From Candidatus Uhrbacteria bacterium (lineage in GTDB: Bacteria > Patescibacteriota > Patescibacteriia > UBA9934), in NCBI GenBank assembly GCA_943357745.1, contig CALRGN010000003.1, forward strand, positions 1 through 34,078: a stretch of 34,078 nucleotides of DNA, given 5' to 3'. The first letter of the stretch is position 1; every line of letters begins with the position of its first letter. Both the position numbers and the translations under genes were made by a program. The notes under the pieces were generated by a model. It made no database searches, was not told the DNA's origin, and saw only the letters and a program-made list of their open reading frames with translations. Shown piece by piece: positions 26,469 to 34,078 of the stretch.

Positions 26469-27209
26469 ATGGTTTTAAAAATATTTTTAAAGCGCACCGT
26501 CTTAGTTGTGGGGCTGTACCTTCTGTGGGTACAGTTATTTTTTATTTTTCAACCCACCGGAAAACTAGGACAATTATTTGGTTTCACCATTGCGCCTCCC
26601 GTGGCGGTGGTAGATAATACTTTGATTTGGTATCCCCAGGTGGTTGCGAGGGCCAGTTGGCTTGATGATTCCAAACACAAATTTAAATCTGCCTTAGGAT
26701 CGGTGATAGAAACAACCGTAATGAAAAATCTCGCCAAGGGATACGGTTGGCAAGGTACGGAACTTAGAGATTTTAGTCGATCATTAGCTAGTAATCAAGC
26801 CGCCGTTCAGAAATTAAATCTAGCGATCAGGTTTGATCACACCCAACAATCATCGGCTTGGGGGGAGATAATTGACCTACAAAATCGCCTTAACCAAGGG
26901 CTAATGCTTGGTGATCTGGCGGTTACTTTTTCTGAACACCCCACCGCCAGCGGTCGTGGTTATTTAGGAATCATTTCTGCGGATGCCATGCCACCGTGGC
27001 TACTCCCCGCTATTAATCTCCCGCTTTACACCTCCTCGGAGATCCTCTCTTCCGAAGAAGCGTTTTGGATTGTGGAACTTAATGCCTTTTATGCCTCCGA
27101 CTCAAACCCCGCCTATGAATTTAGCGGTTTAGCAATTTATAAAAAAGGATTGAGCAAGATTGTGAGCAAGCAGTTAGAATTACGCCCACCCTTTGTGTTG
27201 GTGTGGTAA
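26469..27209 (+). CDS. Membrane-anchored protein with degenerate parvulin-type (PpiC/SurA) PPIase domain
   Basis: N-terminal TM; GLMLGDLAVTFSEHPTASGRGYLGIISADAMPPWLLPAINLPLYTSSEILSSEEAFWIVELN parallels the parvulin pattern; start at 26469 preferred over 26439. Confidence 0.5.
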   Translation: MVLKIFLKRTVLVVGLYLLWVQLFFIFQPTGKLGQLFGFTIAPPVAVVDNTLIWYPQVVARASWLDDSKHKFKSALGSVIETTVMKNLAKGYGWQGTELRDFSRSLASNQAAVQKLNLAIRFDHTQQSSAWGEIIDLQNRLNQGLMLGDLAVTFSEHPTASGRGYLGIISADAMPPWLLPAINLPLYTSSEILSSEEAFWIVELNAFYASDSNPAYEFSGLAIYKKGLSKIVSKQLELRPPFVLVW

Positions 27210-27297
27210 TGTGCCTAAGTGATAAATATATTACCAAACATGTCCATTGAACTTCGTTGTTAAATATCAAAAAGTGTTTAGGAACGGGTGGTGATGG

Positions 27298-27368
27298 TTC
27301 CGGGACATGGATTCGAACCACGGTTAACGGCTTCAGAGGCCGCTGTCCTGCCGCTAGACGATCCCGGA
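27298..27368 (-). tRNA. tRNA-Gln(CTG)
   Basis: Minus strand tccggga/tcccgga acceptor, GTCT/GGAC D-stem, GCGGC-CTCTGAA-GCCGT anticodon arm, CGTGG-TTCGAAT-CCATG T-arm. Confidence 0.95.
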
Positions 27369-28433
27369 ATAAATTTTCTCTCCCACTGAAGTAGACTCAA
27401 TACCCAAGCCATTATCCTCCAAATTAGGAATTAATTCAAGTTGCTCAATCAACTCAACCTCCGTTACTGCTTTCATTAAAGCATCTCGCCGTGGTCGGAT
27501 ATTTGGTAATCCTTTTAAGTACCAGCTCATATGTTTCCTAAAAGTTGGCACGGCGCCGGGGCCATATTGCTCCAGATGATACTTCAAATGGCGTTTCATT
27601 ACCTCAAGTCGCTCGGTCCAACTAATCACTCCCACCTCTCGCCCCGCCAATGCGTCATTGATCTGAGTAAAAATCCACGGGTTGCCCAAAGCTCCGCGGG
27701 CAATCAACAGCCCATCGCAAAGAGACTCTGCGAGCGCCACCTCTGCTCGGTCGGCCGTATGAATATCCCCATTACACAACACCGGAATTTTCACTCTTCG
27801 TTTGGCCGCCCCCACCGCTCGCCAATCGGCCACACCGGAGTAACCTTGCGTTTTAGTTCTCCCATGAATTGTAACCAAGTCCGCACCAGCCTGTTCAAGC
27901 ATCGCAATAAAATCCAAACACTCATTAGGATCAACCCAGCCCAAACGGATCTTAACTGAAAGCGGTACTGAGATCACCTTTTTCATCTGGCGCACAATCG
28001 CTTCCGCTAACTCCGGCTCACGCATCAAAGATGCTCCGTTGAATTGGTGCACAATTTTATAAACCGGACAGCCCATATTAATATCAAACCCTTCCGGCTG
28101 ATGTTCGGCGGCAATTTTCGCTGCAGCCAAGGCCATAGTTTCAGGATTAGAACCAAAAATCTGTTGCACCAACGGGCGCTCCGCCGGATGAATTGCCGTC
28201 ATATCAAGCGTCTTCTCATTACCGCGCACCACTGCTTCAGCAGAAACCATCTCCCTAAACATAATCAAGCCGATCTTAGGATCAGTTACTTCTTTCACCA
28301 CCCGACAAAAAGCCGAATCGGTCATGTCCGCCATGGGGGAGAGAGCGATAATCGGGCGGTGGGCTAGATGCCAAATTGTAGGATCATTTTGCGACACAAG
28401 ATTTCCAAAATAAAAAGCGCTGGAACTATACAC
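27354..28433 (-). CDS. tRNA-dihydrouridine synthase
   Basis: IALSPMADMTDSAFCRVV, FGSNPETMALAA, FDINMGCPVYKIVHQFNGASLM, VKIRLGW, IHGRTKTQGYSG, CNGDIHTADRAEVAL, GALGNPWIF. Confidence 0.95.
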   Translation of the reverse strand: MYSSSAFYFGNLVSQNDPTIWHLAHRPIIALSPMADMTDSAFCRVVKEVTDPKIGLIMFREMVSAEAVVRGNEKTLDMTAIHPAERPLVQQIFGSNPETMALAAAKIAAEHQPEGFDINMGCPVYKIVHQFNGASLMREPELAEAIVRQMKKVISVPLSVKIRLGWVDPNECLDFIAMLEQAGADLVTIHGRTKTQGYSGVADWRAVGAAKRRVKIPVLCNGDIHTADRAEVALAESLCDGLLIARGALGNPWIFTQINDALAGREVGVISWTERLEVMKRHLKYHLEQYGPGAVPTFRKHMSWYLKGLPNIRPRRDALMKAVTEVELIEQLELIPNLEDNGLGIESTSVGEKIYSGIV

Positions 28434-28477
28434 AGGTTTAGCACAAAAATCAAGTCTATCTGTTAAACTGATCCCGT

Positions 28478-29842
28478 ATGAAACTCACCTTTTATGGAGC
28501 CACGGAGGAGGTAACCGGTTCCTGTTTTTTATTGGATACCGGGGAATATAAACTTCTGATTGATTGTGGGATGATTCAGGGAGAGCGAATGTGTAGTGCT
28601 GAGGTTCATAAACCACTCATTTTTGACCCCACTATTTTAGACGCGGTGGTGGTTACACACGCACATTTTGATCATGTGGGGAGGCTCCCAATGCTTTACA
28701 AACAAGGTTACACTGGTAAAATATTTTCCACTGAACCCACCAAAGCGGTGGCCAATATTATTCTGGACGACTCTTTAAAAATCATGCGAGAGAATGCCGA
28801 GCGTTGTGAAGATGCGGTGCCTTATGATCCCGAAGATAAAGAGCAAGCCATGAATCACTGGACCGGAGTTGGTTATCATACTGAACTTAAACTCTCGCCG
28901 TTATTGAGCGTGATGTTTCATGACGCCGGCCATATTTTAGGATCTTCTTATATCACCGTGGATGTGCGCTCCTCGCCGGACAGTCCCGCCACTCGCTTGG
29001 TTTTTAGTGGTGATCTTGGCAATGAAAAAATCCCTATCTTACCAGAAACAGAACCACTCCATGCCGCCAATTACGCCATCTGTGAGTCAACTTATGGCGA
29101 CAAACTGCATGAACCGCCAGCCGCTCGACGCGTCAAACTATTGGAATATGTAAAGCGCGTCATTGGCAGAGGCGGCACGCTCATGGTGCCCACTTTTTCG
29201 GTGGAACGAACTCAAGAATTATTATTTGAATTGGATCAGATTTTTGAGCGTGATGAAGCGCCACAAGTGCCAGTTTATCTGGATAGCCCGTTGGCAATTA
29301 GAGCCACCTCCCTTTACCGCCACTATTCTTCTTATTTAAATTTTGATCATCCGGCCGTTAGCAAGGACGGCGATTTCTTTTCCTTCCCATCCTTGCGTGA
29401 GACCTTAACCGTACCGGAATCAAAATTAATTAATGAAGATAATCGACCAAAAATAATCGTCGCTGGCAATGGCATGTTGAGCGGGGGGAGAATTATGCAT
29501 CACGCCCTTCAACATCTCTCTGATCCTAAGTCAGCTTTGATGATCATTGGCTACCAAGCTAGAGGCACGCTTGGTCGGCGATTATTAGATGGTGCTAAAT
29601 CGGTCAAAATATTTGGCAACAATATTGCCGTTAAAGCCGAGATTTTAACAATTCAAGCTTTCTCCGCCCATGCCGATCAAGATAAACTTACTCGCTGGCT
29701 TTCCGCTCCCGCCGTTCCAGTGCAAAAAATCTTCCTTGTTCACGGCGATCCGGAAACTAAACTAAAATTTAAAGAGCATTTGAATAAGACCTTGAGTGCG
29801 GAAATTTTGATTCCCAAAATGGGGGAGAGCTTTGAATTATGA
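28478..29842 (+). CDS. Beta-CASP metallo-beta-lactamase RNase (YSH1/COG1236-like)
   Basis: MKLTFYGATEEVTGSCFLLDTG, VVTHAHFDHVGRLPML, FHDAGHILGSSYI, FSGDLGN, FSAHADQDKL. Confidence 0.95.
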   Translation: MKLTFYGATEEVTGSCFLLDTGEYKLLIDCGMIQGERMCSAEVHKPLIFDPTILDAVVVTHAHFDHVGRLPMLYKQGYTGKIFSTEPTKAVANIILDDSLKIMRENAERCEDAVPYDPEDKEQAMNHWTGVGYHTELKLSPLLSVMFHDAGHILGSSYITVDVRSSPDSPATRLVFSGDLGNEKIPILPETEPLHAANYAICESTYGDKLHEPPAARRVKLLEYVKRVIGRGGTLMVPTFSVERTQELLFELDQIFERDEAPQVPVYLDSPLAIRATSLYRHYSSYLNFDHPAVSKDGDFFSFPSLRETLTVPESKLINEDNRPKIIVAGNGMLSGGRIMHHALQHLSDPKSALMIIGYQARGTLGRRLLDGAKSVKIFGNNIAVKAEILTIQAFSAHADQDKLTRWLSAPAVPVQKIFLVHGDPETKLKFKEHLNKTLSAEILIPKMGESFEL

Positions 29843-30453
29843 CTTTAGGTTTCACCAAAAATGCTACACCCACCGTTTTATCCGGTCTAATTATCTTGTT
29901 ATTATTCACCGCCTTGATCGCCAGAAATTTGGGCTATGAATGGGCCGGCGGGGGCGGGCGTTTAACGCACTGCGTGCTATCGCTCTCGTCCCCAATCACC
30001 ACCTCGACCCCTCCCTCGACCACTCCCTCGATCACTCCGTCCACCACCATATCGACCACTCAGCCTTCAGGTTCTCGCGGCTCGTATTTTAACAGCTGGG
30101 TTACTGACCCAATCGGAATTAAAACCTGCAACGGTTATCAGTTGAGACCTTGGGTACGCACCGAACTCAGATACCTAGCCGGACTTCCAAATCAACCGGA
30201 AGAGTTTGAACTGATCCAAGGAACCTTGGAGGTTTCCCACAACGTTCCGGTAGCGATCACTAGTCCGCTAACCATCCGCGCTGGTCAAGCGAGCGTGGTC
30301 GTGAATATGCTCACTACATCCATCACCTCCACCACCGGAATCCTAGACCACGGTTGTTTGCTGGTGCACTATAGTTGGAAGTATCTTCTCACCGCTCGGG
30401 GGGAAAGTTGTGAGAATGGAGACTGGGATACTCAAACCGGGGTTAAGCGTTAA
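29839..30453 (+). CDS. Membrane-anchored or exported protein with Thr/Ser/Pro tetrapeptide repeat, unknown function
   Basis: N-terminal hydrophobic segment; STTPSITPSTTISTT linker; start overlaps the beta-CASP stop. Confidence 0.65.
   Translation: MTLGFTKNATPTVLSGLIILLLFTALIARNLGYEWAGGGGRLTHCVLSLSSPITTSTPPSTTPSITPSTTISTTQPSGSRGSYFNSWVTDPIGIKTCNGYQLRPWVRTELRYLAGLPNQPEEFELIQGTLEVSHNVPVAITSPLTIRAGQASVVVNMLTTSITSTTGILDHGCLLVHYSWKYLLTARGESCENGDWDTQTGVKR
30001..30060 (+). repeat. Five degenerate 12-nt units (consensus CCCTCGACCACT)
   Basis: acctcgacccct/ccctcgaccact/ccctcgatcact/ccgtccaccacc/atatcgaccact. Confidence 0.8.
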
Positions 30454-30476
30454 TTTAGTTTGGAATTATAAAAACT

Positions 30477-30737
30477 ATGGCCCTTCAAGAATACTTTGGC
30501 GATACTTGTCCGCACTGCGTAAAAATGCACCCAATCGTAACTAAACTAGAGCAGGAACTAGGTCTCACGGTGGAGAAATATGAAGTTTGGAGCAATGAGG
30601 AGAATGCAAAAAAACTGGCCATTGTTGACCAGGGTCTTTGCGGGGGTGTGCCATTTTTTTACAACACGGAGACTAAAAAATTTATTTGCGGGGGTAGGGG
30701 AGAAGATGATCTGCGAGCTTGGATGAAAGGGGCGTAA
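30477..30737 (+). CDS. Thioredoxin-fold protein with CPHC motif
   Basis: MALQEYFGDTCPHCVKMHPIVTKLEQE...GGVPFFYN. Confidence 0.82.
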   Translation: MALQEYFGDTCPHCVKMHPIVTKLEQELGLTVEKYEVWSNEENAKKLAIVDQGLCGGVPFFYNTETKKFICGGRGEDDLRAWMKGA

Positions 30738-30770
30738 CCGTCTTGTGTTTCAATTAGGTTGGTTTTTATT

Positions 30771-31625
30771 TTAGCTCAACTGGTCCACCCAACGGCTATC
30801 AACTTCTACCGCTAATTCCAAATAATATTTTTTTCCACTAACCGCTTCCAGTTCATTGCGGGTTGATTGACCGATTTCTTTTAAGCCTTGACCACCTTTG
30901 CCTATAATCATTGGTTTGTAACGATTAGAACTGGTAATGATCCGCGCCTTAACATACACCACGCCATTGGCACGAGTTGTAATCTCATCCACCACCACAT
31001 GCACGGAATAGGGAACCTCTTCCCGTAATCTTAGAAAAATCTTCTCCCTAATTAACTCTGCCATCCACTGTTCATTGGAAATATTAGTCACCTGTCCCTC
31101 GGGGTACATTGGTTCACCTTCTGGTAGATGATCAAAAATCCAGCGTTCCACTAAATCAATATTTTTACCATCCAAGGCAGAAATCTCCACATAATTTTCA
31201 AACCGATCTTTCATGTCTCTATAAAAATCAACAAAATGTCTTGCCTCCGGCTTATCCATCTTGTTAATTACCATGAGCTTGGGCAGTTTGCTCTCTTCTA
31301 TTAATTTCAAGGTTTGCTTCTCTTCATCACCAATCAATCGGCTGGCGTCCGCCACATAAATGATCGCATCAACCCCATGGAGACTTTCCTTGGCTAACTG
31401 CAACAATCGGCTCGTCAGCTGATCGCGCGCCTTTTGCATTATTCCCGGGGTATCAACTATCACCGCTTGTCCTTCCGGTCGATTCAAGATTCCCGTAACC
31501 GGCAAGCGCGTTGTTTGTGGTTTTGGAGTTGTGATTGCTAACTTAGTGCCGGCTAGGGCATTAAGCAAGGTGGACTTACCTACATTTGATCGACCAATAA
31601 TTGTCACCATTCCTGATTTTGCCAT
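30771..31625 (-). CDS. era: GTPase Era
   Basis: GRSNVGKSTLLNALAGTKLAITTPKPQTTR, VDTPGI, NKMDKPE, C-terminal KH region IIGKGGQGLKEIGQSTRNELE. Confidence 0.95.
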   Translation of the reverse strand: MAKSGMVTIIGRSNVGKSTLLNALAGTKLAITTPKPQTTRLPVTGILNRPEGQAVIVDTPGIMQKARDQLTSRLLQLAKESLHGVDAIIYVADASRLIGDEEKQTLKLIEESKLPKLMVINKMDKPEARHFVDFYRDMKDRFENYVEISALDGKNIDLVERWIFDHLPEGEPMYPEGQVTNISNEQWMAELIREKIFLRLREEVPYSVHVVVDEITTRANGVVYVKARIITSSNRYKPMIIGKGGQGLKEIGQSTRNELEAVSGKKYYLELAVEVDSRWVDQLS

Positions 31626-31714
31626 AATTTAATTTTTCGTAAATTCAAGTTTATCAACAATTGATCTAAATTGCAAATCTTAATTTGAAGAATGCTCTGC
31701 TATACTACTGCCAT

Positions 31715-32500
31715 ATGTCTAGCCCAAAAGTTACCGTCGGTTCCCTTTGGCAGTCTGGTTGGGAGCTAACCAAGAAATCCGGGTTGAAGCTGTTGAGCCA
31801 TGGGCTATTATTATCCATAGCTTATGCCCTGATTACATCTGGAGTTTTAGTATTTTTCGCCATCATCAATCCGGCCAGTAATGGAATGGTCGGTTTGAGC
31901 GCAATTTTATTTGCAGAGCAAACCGGATCCCCAGTTCTGCAATTTGTGAGTCAAATGTTCCACTTATTTACCGGTCTATTATTCGCCATTTACACCATTA
32001 GAATCACGATCTGGATCACACAAGGTAAGAAATATAATGTAAAGACCCTACTTAAGCTTTCGGGTAAACAATTGATCACCATTGCTCTAGGCTACCTTCT
32101 GCTCTGCCTCATCTTATTATTCGGCTTCATTCTATTTGTCATCCCTGGAATCATTTTATTGTTTGGATTGATTTTCACCGAATTCCTGTTAATTGAAGGG
32201 AGTCGTAACGCCATTGAAGCAATTAAAGAGTCGTGGAAAATGACTAAAGGGATTAAATGGATCCTGTTTTTATTTAGCTTAACTTTGGTAGCCGCCGTCC
32301 TGTTGCCCCTAATCATCACCGTTGTTCTTTTTTCCCTTGGCGGTTTCATCAATCAGGAGTCGGCGGCAATCGCCGTCAGTATCATCCTTTCTTTGTTGGG
32401 GGCGGCGGCAATCGTTTGCACCCTCCTATCAGCAATCCTCGTTGGGTTGATCTCCAACTTTGCCATTACTAAACTTTATTTAACCCTTAAGAAAAGTTAA
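31715..32500 (+). CDS. Polytopic membrane protein (GPDPase membrane-domain/YciC-like); ORF track start 31685, ATG at 31715 likelier
   Basis: MSSPKVTVGSLWQSGWELTKKSG and multiple hydrophobic helices; extended -10 TGCTATACT just upstream. Confidence 0.65.
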   Translation: MSSPKVTVGSLWQSGWELTKKSGLKLLSHGLLLSIAYALITSGVLVFFAIINPASNGMVGLSAILFAEQTGSPVLQFVSQMFHLFTGLLFAIYTIRITIWITQGKKYNVKTLLKLSGKQLITIALGYLLLCLILLFGFILFVIPGIILLFGLIFTEFLLIEGSRNAIEAIKESWKMTKGIKWILFLFSLTLVAAVLLPLIITVVLFSLGGFINQESAAIAVSIILSLLGAAAIVCTLLSAILVGLISNFAITKLYLTLKKS

Positions 32501-32508
32501 TCCAACTT

Positions 32509-32616
32509 ATGAAAAACAATCATCAACGCTCTCACGTTCACCTCAACTTGGCCACCGTATTGGCTTTACTAGCTTTGAGTATGTCCACTGTTACGATGTT
32601 ATTAGTTCTGGATTAA
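32509..32616 (+). CDS. 35-aa candidate small membrane protein MKNNHQRSHVHLNLATVLALLALSMSTVTMLLVLD
   Basis: ATG-to-TAA frame 8 nt after the preceding stop, single hydrophobic segment; no strong SD. Confidence 0.35.
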   Translation: MKNNHQRSHVHLNLATVLALLALSMSTVTMLLVLD

Positions 32617-32622
32617 TTTAAG

Positions 32623-33840
32623 TTATTTGATCCGTTCCAATTTAACTATTACTTCCACATGCGGAGTGTGGGGGAACATATCGATCGCCACCAGCTCTGC
32701 AACTTTGTATTTAGTTTTAAGTTCCACCAGCTCTCGCGCTAGATTTTTGTAATTACAAGATACATAGATCAGTTTGTTTGGTCCCTTTGGTCCGATAATT
32801 TCCGCCAAGGTATTTGGATGCAAGCCACTTCTTGGAGGGTCAAGAATCACTGTGTCCGCACCAATTCCTAACCAATCAAATTGTTCAGTGGGGGAGGCAT
32901 GGTAGGTAATTTTGTTTGTGAGATTATTTAGTTCAGCATTAATGTTGGCGTCTTTTATGGCCGTTTCATTTATTTCAACCCCAATCATTTGCTTACAATC
33001 AGAAGCTAAAGCGATTGAAAATAAACCAGTACCACAATACAAATCAAGCACGGTTTTATCACTACAGTCGCCCATAAACTCCCGCACCACCTTGATCAAT
33101 TCTGGAGCGCAATGGGGATTGGTTTGAAAAAAAGCATTTGGAGAGATTCGATACAGCTTGCCGAGTAACTCTTCGGCAATATATCCGGGGCCAAAAATTA
33201 TCCGCTCTTCATCTCCATAAGAAACATCAGAGATGGTGTGATTGATGGACCAAATTAGCGTTGTTAAAGCGGGTATTGTTTTAAGTTGTTCCAAAGCGGT
33301 GACGATCATTTTAGATTCCGTGTCATCGCTCGGAGCGCTAGTTACAACAATCAACATCGTTTCACCAATTGTGCTTGATCTGATCACGGCGTATCGTAAC
33401 AAGCCGGAACTGGCTTTACGGTCATAAAAACTTAAGCCCGCGCTTGTGACCCAATTTCGTACTTTATAAAACAAGCCATCAATCTTCTCATCCGCTAAAA
33501 AACAAGGATGATTATCAATTACTCGCCACCACTTGCCTTTTTCTCGGAGACCCACCTTGCCTTGAAAGTCAATTACAAAATCCATCCGATTTCTATAATG
33601 ATCCTGCAGCGGAGAAGGAATAATTCGTTCCACCCGAAAACCCAACTGCTTAATCTTAAAAGAACCATTGATATCACCTAGCTTTTGCTCCAACTGTTTA
33701 GGGTAGGGAATATGCGACCAGCCACAAGATCCGCATTGCTCCGGATTGGGACACAAACTGGGGTCAGGTAGTATTGGTTTTCCCGTACCGATTTGGGAGC
33801 TAGAATTGAATACTGGTGCGGGAATAGGGTTATTTTTCAT
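32623..33840 (-). CDS. RlmD/TrmA-family (uracil-5-)-methyltransferase with probable Fe-S cluster
   Basis: CPNPEQCGSC (CX5CX2C), NAFFQTNPHCAPEL, VLDLYCGTGLFSIALA, VILDPPRSGLH, IYVSCNYKNLARE. Confidence 0.94.
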   Translation of the reverse strand: MKNNPIPAPVFNSSSQIGTGKPILPDPSLCPNPEQCGSCGWSHIPYPKQLEQKLGDINGSFKIKQLGFRVERIIPSPLQDHYRNRMDFVIDFQGKVGLREKGKWWRVIDNHPCFLADEKIDGLFYKVRNWVTSAGLSFYDRKASSGLLRYAVIRSSTIGETMLIVVTSAPSDDTESKMIVTALEQLKTIPALTTLIWSINHTISDVSYGDEERIIFGPGYIAEELLGKLYRISPNAFFQTNPHCAPELIKVVREFMGDCSDKTVLDLYCGTGLFSIALASDCKQMIGVEINETAIKDANINAELNNLTNKITYHASPTEQFDWLGIGADTVILDPPRSGLHPNTLAEIIGPKGPNKLIYVSCNYKNLARELVELKTKYKVAELVAIDMFPHTPHVEVIVKLERIK

Positions 33841-33905
33841 ATTGATGGATAGATTGGGAATGCTATACTAACAGAGATATCAATCATAAACAATCCTAGG
33901 ACAGT

Positions 33906-34078
33906 ATGATCAAGCGACTCCTGCAAGCGAGCGACTCCGTTTTTAGTGCCGCCGTATTAGTGGGGTTGCTTTCAGTACTCTCCCGCGTGGTGGGATTATT
34001 AAGAGATCGCTGGCTTTCTAGTCAATTTGGGGCGGGGGATGAATTGGATATTTTCTTTGCCGCCTTTAGAGTACCGGA
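33906..34078 (+). CDS. murJ: Lipid II flippase MurJ/MviN, N-terminal part (runs off window)
   Basis: MIKRLLQASDSVFSAAVLVGLLSVLSRVVGLLRDRWLSSQFGAGDELDIFFAAFRVP. Confidence 0.85.
   Translation, partial: MIKRLLQASDSVFSAAVLVGLLSVLSRVVGLLRDRWLSSQFGAGDELDIFFAAFRVP

Noticed and set aside
27531-28367. Plus-strand ORFs of 142 and 107 aa
   Set aside because: Antisense to the well-supported dus gene, no recognisable motifs.

Overview
The window looks like a Patescibacteria/CPR-type bacterial chromosome segment; this is inferred from gene content and divergent families, not from a search. It uses the standard bacterial code and is densely coding. In order it carries: the enolase 3' end; an SOS cassette (lexA, an 82-aa protein, a Y-family polymerase); trhO converging on a DEAD-box helicase; a small membrane-protein gene with its own promoter; a dTDP-rhamnose and glycosyltransferase locus that includes an RfbA-GT2 fusion; pyrG; rpmA; a NifU-like protein; a peptidoglycan/division cluster (mraY, ftsW/rodA, murG, murD, a murE-like ligase, an ftsB-like gene, a parvulin-like protein); tRNA-Lys(TTT) and tRNA-Gln(CTG); dus; a beta-CASP nuclease; era; an RlmD-type methyltransferase; and the murJ 5' end. 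The strongest non-gene signal is the heptamer GGGGGAG: I count 21 copies on the + strand against 1 on the - strand, at similar density in + and - genes, so it looks like a replichore-polar motif (KOPS- or Chi-like). Other highlights are a set of in-frame 12/15-nt tandem arrays with related core sequence in five genes, a GAAC-N7-GAAC direct repeat exactly inside the lexA promoter spacer, and a dus stop codon located inside the downstream tRNA gene. No database searches were run; family names come from motif recognition.
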